Assembly: GCA_036504515.1 (NCBI GenBank)
Contig: DASXVA010000009.1
Coordinates: forward strand, 124,001 to 188,000
Source of the DNA: AWTP1-18 sp036504515
GTDB lineage: Bacteria; Pseudomonadota; Gammaproteobacteria; Burkholderiales; Rhodocyclaceae
DNA: 64,000 nucleotides
Direction: 5' to 3'
Shown here piece by piece: positions 11,542 to 20,617 of this stretch (position 1 is its first letter; each line of letters starts with the position of its first letter). The position numbers and the translations under genes are program-made. The notes beneath the pieces were generated by a model. That model did no database searches, had not been told where the DNA came from, and saw nothing but the letters and a program-made list of their open reading frames with translations.

Positions 11542-13230
11542 ATGTCAGCAGTTATTGCCGAAAGCTTTGCCGCCCTTTTTGAAGAAAGCCTTGCCCGCCA
11601 AGAAATGCGTGCTGGTGAAGTCATCACGGCGGAAGTGGTTCGCGTCGACCAGAACTATGTGGTTGTTAACGCCGGCCTGAAGTCTGAAAGTTTCATCGCT
11701 GTAGAAGAATTCCGCAACGATCAAGGCGAAATTGAAGCCGCCCCCGGCGACTTCGTGCAAGTCGCCATCGAAATGCTGGAAGACGGCTACGGTGAAACCC
11801 GCCTCTCCCGCGACAAGGCCAAGCGTATCGCTGCCTGGAATGATCTGGACAAGGCTCTCACCGACGGCATCCTGGTCAAGGGTCTGGTGACCGGCAAGGT
11901 CAAGGGCGGCCTCACCGTCATGGCCAACGGCATCCGCGCCTTCCTGCCCGGTTCCCTGGTGGATACCCGCCCCGTCAAGGACACGACTCCTTACGAAGGC
12001 AAAGAATTCGAATTCAAGGTCATCAAGCTCGACCGCAAGCGCAACAACGTTGTGCTCTCCCGCCGTGCCGTGCTCGAAGCTTCCATGGGTGAAGAGCGTC
12101 AAAAGCTGCTGGAAACCCTGCAAGAAGGCACCATCATTAAGGGTATCGTCAAGAACATCACTGACTACGGCGCATTCGTGGATTTGGGTGGTATCGACGG
12201 CCTGCTGCACATCACCGATCTGGCCTGGCGTCGTGTGCGTCACCCCAGCGAAGTGCTGAATGTTGGCGACGAAGTCACTGCCAAGGTACTGAAGTTCGAC
12301 CAGGAAAAGAACCGTGTTTCCCTGGGCATGAAGCAGCTCGGCGAAGATCCTTGGGTGGGCATCGCTCGTCGTTACCCCTCCGGTACCCGCCTGTTCGGCA
12401 AGGTCACCAACCTGACCGACTACGGCGCATTCGTTGAAATCGAACAGGGTATCGAAGGTCTGGTTCACGTTTCCGAAATGGATTGGACCAACAAGAACAT
12501 TCATCCCACCAAGGTTGTTCAGTTGGGTGATGAAGTTGAAGTCATGATTCTGGAAATCGACGAAGAGCGTCGTCGTATCTCCCTGGGCATGAAGCAATGT
12601 CAGTCCAATCCTTGGGATGACTTTGCTATCAACCACAAGAAGGGCGACAAGGTTAAGGGCGCGATCAAGTCCATTACCGACTTCGGCATCTTCATTGGCC
12701 TGCCCGGCGGTATCGACGGTCTGGTGCATCTGTCCGACCTGTCTTGGAATGCTGTTGGCGAAGAAGCTAAGCAGAACTACAAGAAGGGTGACGAAGTTGA
12801 AGCCGTTGTGCTGGCCATCGATGTGGAGAAGGAACGTATCTCCCTCGGCATCAAGCAACTGGATGGCGACCCCTTCACCAGCTTCATTGCAACTCACGAC
12901 AAGAACAGCCTGGTTACCGGCACCATCAAGACGATTGATGCCAAGGGCGCCGTGATTGATCTGGGTGGCGAAGTCGAAGGTTACCTGCGTGCTTCCGAAG
13001 CTGCTCGTGACCGCGTCGAAGATCTCACCACCCTCTTCAAGGAAGGTGATTCCCTCGAGACTGTCATTATCAACGTTGATCGCAAGACCCGCTCCATCAG
13101 CCTGTCTATCAAGGCTAAGGATCAGGCCGAGCAGAACGCTGCGATGCAAAAACTTGCGGCTGAAAGCACCGGGACTGCCGGCACCACGAATCTGGGTGCC
13201 CTGCTCAAGGCTAAGCTCAACCAAAACTGA
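11542..13230 (+). CDS. rpsA: 30S ribosomal protein S1
   Basis: The 562-residue protein carries six S1 RNA-binding repeats, at about 22-90, 105-172, 192-262, 278-348, 365-435 and 452-520. Several contain the DYGAFVDLGG or DFGIFIGLPGG type motif and end in RISLGMKQ. S1 recruits mRNAs with weak ribosome sites to the 30S subunit. The length is normal for proteobacterial S1. It follows cmk, the classical arrangement, and ihfB is 17 nt downstream. Confidence 0.98.
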   Translation: MSAVIAESFAALFEESLARQEMRAGEVITAEVVRVDQNYVVVNAGLKSESFIAVEEFRNDQGEIEAAPGDFVQVAIEMLEDGYGETRLSRDKAKRIAAWNDLDKALTDGILVKGLVTGKVKGGLTVMANGIRAFLPGSLVDTRPVKDTTPYEGKEFEFKVIKLDRKRNNVVLSRRAVLEASMGEERQKLLETLQEGTIIKGIVKNITDYGAFVDLGGIDGLLHITDLAWRRVRHPSEVLNVGDEVTAKVLKFDQEKNRVSLGMKQLGEDPWVGIARRYPSGTRLFGKVTNLTDYGAFVEIEQGIEGLVHVSEMDWTNKNIHPTKVVQLGDEVEVMILEIDEERRRISLGMKQCQSNPWDDFAINHKKGDKVKGAIKSITDFGIFIGLPGGIDGLVHLSDLSWNAVGEEAKQNYKKGDEVEAVVLAIDVEKERISLGIKQLDGDPFTSFIATHDKNSLVTGTIKTIDAKGAVIDLGGEVEGYLRASEAARDRVEDLTTLFKEGDSLETVIINVDRKTRSISLSIKAKDQAEQNAAMQKLAAESTGTAGTTNLGALLKAKLNQN

Positions 13231-13247
13231 GCCGAGGGCGCAATCCC

Positions 13248-13535
13248 ATGACCAAATCCGAGCTGATAGCCAGACTGGCGGTACGTTTCCCCCAGCTGGT
13301 GGCTAAGGATGCGGACTATGCGGTAAAGGTGATTCTCGATGCTATGTCCGACGCTTTATCGCGGGGAGATCGCATCGAGATTCGAGGATTTGGTAGTTTT
13401 GCTTTGAACTACCGTCCTCCCCGTACGGGGCGTAACCCCAAGTCGGGTGAGAAGGTGCAAGTACCTGCAAAGTACGTGCCCCATTTCAAGGCCGGCAAGG
13501 AGTTGCGGGAACGTGTGGATCTTCCTGCGGCCTAG
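13248..13535 (+). CDS. ihfB: Integration host factor subunit beta
   Basis: The 95-residue HU/IHF-family protein forms the IHF heterodimer with IhfA and bends DNA at specific sites. It begins MTKSELIARLA. The central RIEIRGFGSF and the beta-arm YRPPRTGRNPKSGEKV, with the intercalating proline in the GRNP segment, are conserved. The rpsA-ihfB order is the usual one. A terminator follows at 13580. Confidence 0.97.
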   Translation: MTKSELIARLAVRFPQLVAKDADYAVKVILDAMSDALSRGDRIEIRGFGSFALNYRPPRTGRNPKSGEKVQVPAKYVPHFKAGKELRERVDLPAA

Positions 13536-13579
13536 TCTGTATCCCATGGGGTGTTCGTGTTAACGAACGCTGGAACTGG

Positions 13580-13613
13580 CGGGCGGTTTTCCCTCGGGAT
13601 GCCGCCCGTTTTT
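13580..13613 (+). terminator. Rho-independent terminator after ihfB
   Basis: The stem CGGGCGG/CCGCCCG has a loop of about 15 nt and is followed by TTTTTACTT. It lies about 45 nt after the ihfB stop and just before lapA. It should end the serC-to-ihfB transcript, at least in part. Confidence 0.75.
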
Positions 13614-13630
13614 ACTTTGACGAAAATGCC

Positions 13631-13894
13631 ATGAAGTTTTTGCTCTGGTTGTTGCGCTTAGTGGTGTTCATTGCCTTGTTTGGCTTGTCCATCAAAAACA
13701 GTGGCCCGATTGATCTACGCTTTTTCTTCAATCAGTCTTTCGTTGCACCGTTATCCTTGGTACTGTTGGCGGCCTTTGTTCTTGGCGTCGTACTAGGATT
13801 GACCGCATTCTTTGCAACGTTTGTTGCACAGCGCAGGGAAATTTCCCGGTTGAAACGAGATTCGGGTGCCGATGAAGCCTCGACCACAAACTGA
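13631..13894 (+). CDS. lapA: LapA-family inner-membrane protein (DUF1049)
   Basis: The 87-residue protein has two transmembrane helices, at about 2-20 and 38-62, and a charged C-terminal tail containing the RREISRLKRD stretch. It matches the DUF1049/LapA family, whose gene stands beside lapB in proteobacteria and takes part in LPS assembly control. It starts at the second of two nearby ATGs (13631), which gives the typical MKFLLWLLRL N-terminus. The short distance to lapB (23 nt) supports co-transcription. Confidence 0.87.
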   Translation: MKFLLWLLRLVVFIALFGLSIKNSGPIDLRFFFNQSFVAPLSLVLLAAFVLGVVLGLTAFFATFVAQRREISRLKRDSGADEASTTN

Positions 13895-13917
13895 TTTATT
13901 GAAGAAAAATACTAACG

Positions 13918-15093
13918 GTGGAAATTGATCTCTGGTGGTTGCTGGCCCTCCCTGCCTTTTTTATCATGGGCTGGATTGCTGCACGTATTGACATCAAACA
14001 TCTGGTGCGGGAATCCCGCGCTTTGCCGCGATCGTATTTTCGCGGACTGAATTTTCTGCTCAATGAGCAGCCGGACAAGGCCATTGAAGCCTTTCTTGAA
14101 GCGGCCCGGCTTGATACCGAAACGATTGAGTTGCATTTTGCCCTGGGTAGCCTGTTCCGCCGTCGAGGTGAAACGGACCGGGCTATTCGCGTGCACCAGA
14201 ACCTCGTAGATCGGGATGGCCTTTCCGATGAGCAGCGTCTTCATGCCCTGAGTGAGTTGGGGCAGGACTATTTGAAAGCCGGATTGCTGGATCGAGCGGA
14301 AGATATTTTCCTGAAGCTGCGCAATACCGCTAGAGATGAAGAGGCCCTCAAGTTCCTGCTGGAAATCTACCAGCAGGAAAAAGAGTGGGCCAAGGCGGTG
14401 ACCATTGCCGAAAGCTTGCCGGGACACGCCGAACATTTGTGGCAAAAGGAAATCGCGGAATTCCATTGCGAGTTGGCTTCAACAGAACTGCTGCATGGTC
14501 GTAGCGATGAAGCCCTGAAACAATTAGGCTTTGCGCTCAATGCCAACCGGAAATGTGTACGGGCGAACATTCTTCAGGGGGACGTGGCTTGGCAGCAAGG
14601 TGATGTGGAGTCGGCCATCACAGCCTGGAGTCGGGTGGAAACCCAGAGTCCTGTGTATCTAGCCCTCGTGGCCGAAAAGTTGATGGAAGCCTATCGCAAG
14701 CTGGGACGCCCTGAACAGGGCTTGCAGCTGTTGCGCGGCTATCTGGAGCGGCATTCCTCTCTTGATCTGCTTGATGTAGTGGTGCGAGCAGAACAGGAGT
14801 TAGGCGGCGTCGAGGCATCCTACAAAATGGTGCGGGATGAGTTGCGCCGCAATCCAACTTTGCTTGGGTTAAATAAACTGTTGGAATCCCAGATCCTGCT
14901 GGCACCGCCTGAACGACGAGCCGATCTGGAGTTGATCAAGAATTTGGTTCACGGCCATACTCGCCGTGTTGCCCGTTACTGTTGCGATAGTTGCGGCTTC
15001 AAAGCCCGGCAGTTTTATTGGCGCTGTCCTGGATGTGGTGGCTGGGAAACCTATCCGCCCAAGCGCACTGAAGAATTTGACTTGACTCCCTGA
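13918..15093 (+). CDS. lapB: LPS assembly protein B (LapB/YciM)
   Basis: The 391-residue protein has an N-terminal membrane anchor (residues 4-20, WWLLALPAFFIMGW). Cytoplasmic TPR repeats follow from about residue 45 to 340 (LNEQPDKAIEAFLEAARLD, LGSLFRRRGETDRAI and others). The C-terminal rubredoxin-like metal domain has two CxxC pairs (CDSCG and CPGCG). In E. coli LapB works with FtsH to degrade LpxC and so limits LPS synthesis. The start is GTG at 13918. Its neighbours lapA, ugd, hldA and hldD are all envelope-sugar genes, which fits. Confidence 0.93.
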   Translation: MEIDLWWLLALPAFFIMGWIAARIDIKHLVRESRALPRSYFRGLNFLLNEQPDKAIEAFLEAARLDTETIELHFALGSLFRRRGETDRAIRVHQNLVDRDGLSDEQRLHALSELGQDYLKAGLLDRAEDIFLKLRNTARDEEALKFLLEIYQQEKEWAKAVTIAESLPGHAEHLWQKEIAEFHCELASTELLHGRSDEALKQLGFALNANRKCVRANILQGDVAWQQGDVESAITAWSRVETQSPVYLALVAEKLMEAYRKLGRPEQGLQLLRGYLERHSSLDLLDVVVRAEQELGGVEASYKMVRDELRRNPTLLGLNKLLESQILLAPPERRADLELIKNLVHGHTRRVARYCCDSCGFKARQFYWRCPGCGGWETYPPKRTEEFDLTP

Positions 15094-15104
15094 GGTATTG
15101 ATTT

Positions 15105-16427
15105 ATGAAAATCACCGTCATTGGTACTGGCTATGTTGGTTTGGTTAGCGGTACTTGCTTAGCCGACGTGGGAAATGATGTTCTCTGTCTGGATGTGGAT
15201 GCGAACAAAATTCGTATTCTCAAGGAAGGTGGTATTCCAATCTATGAGCCAGGACTAGAGGCCATGGTCAAGAAGAACGTGGATGCTGGCCGTCTGCGTT
15301 TTACGACCAATGTGGAAGATGCTGTGGCTCACGGCACCATCCAGTTCATTGCGGTGGGCACTCCTCCGGATGAAGACGGGTCTGCCGACCTGCAATACGT
15401 TGTTGCAGCTGCCAGGAACATCGGCAAGCACATGACTGATTACAAAGTGGTGGTGGATAAGAGTACGGTTCCCGTCGGTACAGCGGACAAGGTTCGCGCC
15501 GCGATTGCCGACGAATTGCAACAGCGCGGCAGCAAGACGGAATACAGCGTGGTCTCTAATCCTGAGTTTCTCAAGGAAGGCGCTGCTGTTGAGGACTTCA
15601 TGAAACCGGACCGCATTGTTGTCGGTGCCGAAGATCCTCAAGCCATTGAACTCATGCGCCAGCTTTATGCGCCCTTCCAGCGCAATCACGAACGTCTGAT
15701 CATGATGGATGTGCGTTCTGCTGAGCTCACCAAGTATGCTGCCAACGCCATGCTGGCCACTCGCATCAGCTTCATGAACGAACTGGCCAATTTGGCCGAA
15801 AAGCTGGGGGCTGACATCGAGAATGTGCGTCAGGGCATTGGTTCTGATCCCCGTATCGGTTATCACTTCCTCTATCCCGGTTGCGGTTACGGCGGTTCCT
15901 GTTTCCCCAAGGACGTCCAGGCTCTGGAGCGCACTGCCCGTGAAGCTGGTCAAGAGCTGAAAATTCTGCGGGCGGTGGAAGCTGCGAACGATGCCCAGAA
16001 AACTGTGCTGCCCCAGAAAATCGTCAAGCGTTTTGGTGCCGACCTGTCCGGCATGACCTTCGCCCTTTGGGGTTTGGCTTTCAAGCCGAATACCGACGAT
16101 ATGCGTGAAGCGCCTAGCCGGGTTCTCATTGCCGATCTATTGTCCCGGGGCGCAAAAGTTCGGGCCTACGATCCTGTGTCTACCCATGAAGCCCAGCGGA
16201 TTTTCGAAGGGGAAACCCGTATCGAGTACGCGGATAGCCCCATGGATGCCCTGACAGGTACGGATGCGCTGGTGATCGTTACTGAATGGAAGGAATTCCG
16301 TGCTCCTGACTTCGAGGCGGTCAAAGGCAAACTCAAATCCCCGGTGATTTTTGATGGTCGTAATCTTTACGATCCCCAAAACCCGCGCAAGGTCGGTCTG
16401 GAGTATTTCCCTATTGGCCGAAAGTAA
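15105..16427 (+). CDS. ugd: UDP-glucose 6-dehydrogenase
   Basis: The 440-residue NAD-dependent enzyme oxidises UDP-glucose to UDP-glucuronate, a precursor for polysaccharide or lipid A decoration. The N-terminal Rossmann motif is VIGTGYVGLVSG. The catalytic cysteine is C266 in GCGYGGSCFPKDV. The C-terminal UDP-binding domain has ALWGLAFKPNTDDMREAPS. UDP-glucose can come from GalU, encoded at 60.6 kb in this window. It lies 11 nt after lapB and 7 nt before hldA, so it is part of the same run of genes. Confidence 0.96.
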   Translation: MKITVIGTGYVGLVSGTCLADVGNDVLCLDVDANKIRILKEGGIPIYEPGLEAMVKKNVDAGRLRFTTNVEDAVAHGTIQFIAVGTPPDEDGSADLQYVVAAARNIGKHMTDYKVVVDKSTVPVGTADKVRAAIADELQQRGSKTEYSVVSNPEFLKEGAAVEDFMKPDRIVVGAEDPQAIELMRQLYAPFQRNHERLIMMDVRSAELTKYAANAMLATRISFMNELANLAEKLGADIENVRQGIGSDPRIGYHFLYPGCGYGGSCFPKDVQALERTAREAGQELKILRAVEAANDAQKTVLPQKIVKRFGADLSGMTFALWGLAFKPNTDDMREAPSRVLIADLLSRGAKVRAYDPVSTHEAQRIFEGETRIEYADSPMDALTGTDALVIVTEWKEFRAPDFEAVKGKLKSPVIFDGRNLYDPQNPRKVGLEYFPIGRK

Positions 16428-16434
16428 GTCTTCT

Positions 16435-17364
16435 ATGCATATTCCTGATACATCCAAGGCCAGGGTATTGGTCGTGGGCGATGTCATGCTCGACCGTTAT
16501 TGGTTTGGCGATGTGGGGCGGATTTCTCCCGAAGCACCGGTCCCCGTCGCCAAAATTGAGCGGACCGAAGATCGTCCCGGTGGTGCTGCCAATGTGGCCC
16601 GCAATTGCGTCGCGTTACAGGCAAAAACCAGTCTCTTGTCCGTGGTGGGCAATGATGAGGCAGGCCAGAGCTTGGCGCGACTGCTGACGGGTGCGGGCAT
16701 TGATGCCAGCCTGTTGGAAGACGCCAAACTCAATACAACCGTCAAGCTTCGGGTTGTGGCTCGTCAGCAGCAGTTGATCCGTATCGATTTCGAAAACTGG
16801 CCGGACCACGAAGTACTCAAAGCCAAACTTGCCGAGTTTGAACAGCGACTGCCCAATTGCGATGTCGTCATCCTTTCCGACTACGGCAAGGGGGGGCTGA
16901 CCCATATCACTGAAATGATTCGACTGGCCCGGGCGGCAGGCAAGCCGGTTCTGGTGGATCCCAAAGGGGATGATTACAGCCGATACGCTGGCGCTTCGGT
17001 AATCACACCCAATCGATCTGAACTGCGGGAAGTGATCGGTCGTTGGAAAGATGAAGACGAGTTAACCGAAAAAGCCCAGGGCCTGCGGCGGCAACTAGGC
17101 TTGCAAGCTTTGTTGTTGACGCGGTCGGAAGAGGGGATGACGCTTTTTGCGGAAGATGGCCAGACCCACCAGTCGGCTCAAGCTCGTGAGGTTTACGACG
17201 TTTCCGGCGCAGGCGACACAGTGATTGGCACGATGGCCGTTATGCTGGCCAGCGGAGCCAGTCTGTCAGAGGCCATGGCGCTGGCTAATCGCGCTGCAGG
17301 CATCGTTGTGGCAAAGCTGGGTACGGCTGTTGCTACACTTGAAGAAATGAAACAACTGGACTGA
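16435..17364 (+). CDS. hldA: D-glycero-beta-D-manno-heptose-7-phosphate kinase (stand-alone RfaE1/HldA domain)
   Basis: The 309-residue PfkB/ribokinase-family sugar kinase phosphorylates heptose-7-phosphate at C1 for LPS inner core. Conserved stretches are VVGDVMLDRYWFGDV, GGAANVARN and the catalytic DVSGAGDTVIG near the C-terminus. The C-terminal cytidylyltransferase half of enterobacterial HldE is absent, so a separate hldC/rfaE2 must exist elsewhere. I chose the ATG at 16435; a longer frame from 16351 would overlap the end of ugd and lacks family support. hldD follows after 2 nt. Confidence 0.93.
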   Translation: MHIPDTSKARVLVVGDVMLDRYWFGDVGRISPEAPVPVAKIERTEDRPGGAANVARNCVALQAKTSLLSVVGNDEAGQSLARLLTGAGIDASLLEDAKLNTTVKLRVVARQQQLIRIDFENWPDHEVLKAKLAEFEQRLPNCDVVILSDYGKGGLTHITEMIRLARAAGKPVLVDPKGDDYSRYAGASVITPNRSELREVIGRWKDEDELTEKAQGLRRQLGLQALLLTRSEEGMTLFAEDGQTHQSAQAREVYDVSGAGDTVIGTMAVMLASGASLSEAMALANRAAGIVVAKLGTAVATLEEMKQLD

Positions 17365-17366
17365 CC

Positions 17367-18362
17367 ATGTCTCTCTACACCATCGTTACCGGCGCTGCCG
17401 GCTTCATCGGATCCAATATCGTTCGTGCGCTGAATGAAAGGGGTGTTACCAACATCATCGCGGTGGACAACCTCAAGCGGGCAGACAAGTTCAAAAATCT
17501 GGTGGACTGCGAAGTCTCGGATTATCTGGACAAAGATGAATTCCTGCACATGACTGAACACGGCATCTTTGACGGTGCTGTGGAAGCGGTTCTCCATGAG
17601 GGTGCCTGTTCCGACACCATGGAAACCGATGGCAAGTACATGATGGAGAATAACTACCGATACTCTCTCGTTTTGCTGGATTGGTGTCAGGAGCAGGATA
17701 TTCCTTTCCTTTATGCCTCTTCTGCTTCGGTATACGGTGGCGGTCAGGTGTTCAAGGAAGAGCGCTCCCATGAGGGACCGCTCAACGTTTATGGTTACTC
17801 CAAGTTTCTCTTTGATCAAATCGTCCGTCGCCGTTTGCCTGAAGCGACTGCACCGATTACCGGCTTCCGCTATTTCAACGTCTATGGTCCTCGGGAGCAG
17901 CACAAGGGGCGCATGGCCTCCGTGGCTTTTCACCACTTCAACCAATACCGGGCTGAAGGCAAGGTCAAGCTGTTTGAAGGAAATGACGGCTACGGCAATG
18001 GCGAGCAAAGCCGTGACTTCGTTTATGTAGAAGACGTGGTCAAGGTGAATCTGCACTTCCTCGATTCCGGCGTTTCCGGCATTTACAACCTGGGTACGGG
18101 GCGAGCTCAACCTTTCAACGATGTCGCAGTGGCTACGGTCAATGCCTGCCGCACAGCCGAAGGCAAGTCCGTGCTGAGCCTTGCTGAGCTTGTGGCGCAG
18201 GGTATTGTTGAATATGTGGACTTTCCAGAGGCGCTCAAAGGCAAGTACCAGAGCTTTACCCAGGCCGACCTCTCCAATTTGCGTGCAGCCGGCTATAGCG
18301 ACGAATTCAATAGCGTGGCACAAGGCGTAAGTAAGTACGTACAAAACCTGCTGGAAAAATAA
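17367..18362 (+). CDS. hldD: ADP-glyceromanno-heptose 6-epimerase
   Basis: The 331-residue short-chain epimerase inverts C6 of ADP-D-glycero-D-manno-heptose to give the L-glycero form used in LPS core. The NAD(P)-binding motif TGAAGFIGSNIV starts at residue 8. The active-site segment NVYGYSKFLFD holds the Tyr-x3-Lys pair, and YGPREQHKGRMASV is typical of the family. It sits 2 nt after hldA and 3 nt before cysM. The length is normal. Confidence 0.96.
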   Translation: MSLYTIVTGAAGFIGSNIVRALNERGVTNIIAVDNLKRADKFKNLVDCEVSDYLDKDEFLHMTEHGIFDGAVEAVLHEGACSDTMETDGKYMMENNYRYSLVLLDWCQEQDIPFLYASSASVYGGGQVFKEERSHEGPLNVYGYSKFLFDQIVRRRLPEATAPITGFRYFNVYGPREQHKGRMASVAFHHFNQYRAEGKVKLFEGNDGYGNGEQSRDFVYVEDVVKVNLHFLDSGVSGIYNLGTGRAQPFNDVAVATVNACRTAEGKSVLSLAELVAQGIVEYVDFPEALKGKYQSFTQADLSNLRAAGYSDEFNSVAQGVSKYVQNLLEK

Positions 18363-18365
18363 GCC

Positions 18366-19277
18366 ATGGAGCGCCCCGTCTTTCAGACCTTGGAATCCTT
18401 TATCGGCAATACGCCTCTGGTCCGTTTGCAGCGGATACCCGGAGAGGACAACGCCAAACGCAACAATGTGATTCTTGCCAAGCTGGAAGGCAATAACCCC
18501 GCAGGCTCGGTCAAGGACAGGCCTGCCCTGAGCATGATTGTCCGGGCTGAGGCCAGGGGCACCATCAACCCCGGTGATACCCTGATTGAGGCAACCTCGG
18601 GCAATACCGGTATTGCCCTCGCCATGGCGGCGGCCATCAAGGGTTATCGCATGGTCTTGATCATGCCGGAAAACCAGAGTGTGGAACGCTGTCAGACCAT
18701 GAAGGCCTACGGTGCCGAACTGATTCTTACGCCCAAGGCGGGCGGTATGGAGGCGGCCCGGGATTTGGCTGAGCGCATGGTGCAGGATGGCAAGGGCATC
18801 ATGCTCGACCAGTTCGGCAATCCTGATAATCCCATGGCCCATATTGAGGGGACTGGGCCGGAGATTTGGCGAGATACTGCCGGTACTGTCACCCATTTTG
18901 TGTCCAGCATGGGGACCACTGGCACCATCATGGGCTGCTCAAGCTACCTTAAGGACAAGAATCAGGCGATACAGATCATTGGCTGTCAGCCAGAGGATGG
19001 CTCACAGATTCCCGGTATCCGCAAATGGCCCGAGGCTTACTTGCCTAAGATTTACGATAAAGCCCGAGTGGACAGCATTGAATATGTAAGTCAGGGCGAG
19101 GCTGAAATCATGACGCGTCGCCTTGCGGCGGAAGAGGGCATCTTTGCCGGGATTTCGTCGGGAGGAGCGCTTCATGTCGCGCTACGTATCGCTGCTACGG
19201 TGGGAAACGCGGTGATTGTCACCATCGTTTGTGACCGGGGTGATCGCTATCTTTCTACCGGTGTATTCCCTGCATGA
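18366..19277 (+). CDS. cysM: Cysteine synthase B (O-acetylserine sulfhydrylase)
   Basis: The 303-residue PLP enzyme makes cysteine (or S-sulfocysteine from thiosulfate) from O-acetylserine. The PLP lysine is K50 in NPAGSVKDRPA. The phosphate-loop/substrate segment EATSGNTGIALAMAAA and the SSMGTTGTIMG glycine loop are present. The spacing and the arginine-rich mid-region fit CysM better than CysK. It is joined to hldD (3 nt) and overlaps the next gene by ATGA. Confidence 0.93.
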   Translation: MERPVFQTLESFIGNTPLVRLQRIPGEDNAKRNNVILAKLEGNNPAGSVKDRPALSMIVRAEARGTINPGDTLIEATSGNTGIALAMAAAIKGYRMVLIMPENQSVERCQTMKAYGAELILTPKAGGMEAARDLAERMVQDGKGIMLDQFGNPDNPMAHIEGTGPEIWRDTAGTVTHFVSSMGTTGTIMGCSSYLKDKNQAIQIIGCQPEDGSQIPGIRKWPEAYLPKIYDKARVDSIEYVSQGEAEIMTRRLAAEEGIFAGISSGGALHVALRIAATVGNAVIVTIVCDRGDRYLSTGVFPA

Positions 19278-20059
19278 CGCCAGTCGTTGTTTTTGACATC
19301 GAGACTATTCCCGATATCGTTGGACTGCGGGTGCTCCACGAACTGCCGGACGAGCTTTCCGATAGTGAAGTCGCTGAATACGCATTCCAGAAGCAGCGGG
19401 CGAAGAATGGTAGTGATTTCCTGCCTCATCATTTACAACGGGTTGCCGTGATTTCCTTTGTCCTGCGTAGTGATGAAGGCTTCAAGGTAGTTTCCCTGGC
19501 CGAGCCCAAACAAACGGAAGCCGAAATGATCCAGATGTTCTTTAAGGGCATCGAAAAGTATGTTCCCCAGCTGGTGTCCTGGAACGGCGGTGGCTTTGAC
19601 CTGCCAGTACTCCACTATCGGGGCTTGATCCATGGTGTGACTGCCCCCCGCTACTGGGATATGGGGGAGGGCACCCGTAGCGACTTCAAGTGGAATAACT
19701 ACATCAGCAGATACCATGCTCGCCACCTGGACCTTATGGACCTGTTGGCAATGTACCAACCTCGCGCCAGTGCCCCCCTGGATGATCTGGCCAAGCTCAT
19801 GGGCTTTCCCGGTAAACTGGGCATGGATGGTTCGGCTGTCTGGCAAGGGTGGCAGGATGGCAAGATTGATGACATTCGTGACTACTGCGAAACCGATGTC
19901 GTGAACACCTATTTGGTCTATTTACGCTTCAGGAAAATGCGGGGGGAACTGACCGCTGCAGAGTATGAAGATGAGGTTGACCTTGTTCGGGAATCTCTGA
20001 CAATCCTGGCCGAATCAGGCACTGAGCACTGGCAAAAGTTCATTTCAGCTTGGCAATAA
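19274..20059 (+). CDS. Predicted 3'-5' exonuclease (DNA polymerase B exonuclease-like, DUF2286/COG3298-type)
   Basis: The 261-residue protein has a DnaQ-like exonuclease fold. Exo I is FDIETIPD with the D-x-E pair, Exo II is VSWNGGGFDLPVL, and Exo III is DDIRDYCETDVVNTYLVYLRF. These match stand-alone proteins related to the proofreading domain of B-family DNA polymerases. No polymerase domain is attached. The start ATG overlaps the cysM stop, and the gene ends this transcription unit. Activity is inferred from the metal ligands; the physiological role is unknown. Confidence 0.82.
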   Translation: MTPVVVFDIETIPDIVGLRVLHELPDELSDSEVAEYAFQKQRAKNGSDFLPHHLQRVAVISFVLRSDEGFKVVSLAEPKQTEAEMIQMFFKGIEKYVPQLVSWNGGGFDLPVLHYRGLIHGVTAPRYWDMGEGTRSDFKWNNYISRYHARHLDLMDLLAMYQPRASAPLDDLAKLMGFPGKLGMDGSAVWQGWQDGKIDDIRDYCETDVVNTYLVYLRFRKMRGELTAAEYEDEVDLVRESLTILAESGTEHWQKFISAWQ

Positions 20060-20290
20060 TCGGGACCGTTGTTATCCCGCAATATATTTGGATTGCAATG
20101 CAGAAATAATGTTTGCTTAATCCGCAAAGTGGCCCCATACTCTTGCTCACGGGATTTTCAGGTTGTGTATTAGCGCCTACGCTGTGCCTTAGGTACTCCA
20201 GTTTGTCAGCTGTTCAGTCTTGATTCTCGTTTCCCCTGGGTAGTGCATTAGTGTTACCCGATTACATTTTTTTAAAGGAAGCTGTCAATC
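20060..20290 (+). promoter_or_regulatory. cspA upstream region with a possible long 5' leader
   Basis: The 231 nt before cspA are more AT-rich than the surroundings and carry no ORF. A candidate sigma-70 site is TTGCTC (20143-20148), 17 nt, TGTATT (20166-20171). It would give a leader of about 110 nt, as in cold-shock mRNAs. The cspA start is preceded by TTTAAAGGAAGCTGTC, a good ribosome site (AAAGGAAG). The promoter is a guess, the ribosome site is clear. Confidence 0.4.
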
Positions 20291-20494
20291 ATGGCAACTG
20301 GTACCGTTAAGTGGTTCAACGACTCCAAAGGTTTTGGTTTTATTACTCCCGATGAAGGCGGCGACGACCTGTTCGCTCACTTCTCCGCTATTCAAGGCAA
20401 TGGCTTCAAGACTCTGGCCGAAAACCAGAAGGTCACCTTTGATGTGGTGAATGGCCCCAAGGGCAAGCAAGCCGCTAACATTCGTCCCGAATAA
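20291..20494 (+). CDS. cspA: Cold-shock protein (CspA family)
   Basis: The 67-residue single cold-shock domain has both RNA-binding motifs: RNP1 KGFGFI at residues 15-20 and RNP2 DLFAHF at 29-34. It begins MATGTVKWFNDSKGFGFIT. It binds single-stranded RNA and DNA and melts mRNA structure. It is monocistronic, with a terminator 27 nt after the stop. Whether it is cold-induced or constitutive cannot be told. Confidence 0.96.
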   Translation: MATGTVKWFNDSKGFGFITPDEGGDDLFAHFSAIQGNGFKTLAENQKVTFDVVNGPKGKQAANIRPE

Positions 20495-20520
20495 AGCGCG
20501 CTCTGCTTCAAGTCTTATGA

Positions 20521-20544
20521 AAAAGCCCGGTTCGCCGGGCTTTT
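20521..20544 (+). terminator. Rho-independent terminator after cspA
   Basis: A 10-bp perfect stem AAAAGCCCGG/CCGGGCTTTT closed by a TTCG tetraloop lies between cspA and infA. Confidence 0.88.
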
Positions 20545-20617
20545 CTCGTCTACAGGTTATGGATTCACTCATGCGTGTCCTCTGCATGCTGCATTGTTGG
20601 ACGCGGGAAAGGCTTTA

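Noticed and set aside
11545..13224. A 559-codon open frame antisense to rpsA
   Set aside because: Exact shadow of rpsA with a repetitive, family-less product that follows the six S1 repeats.
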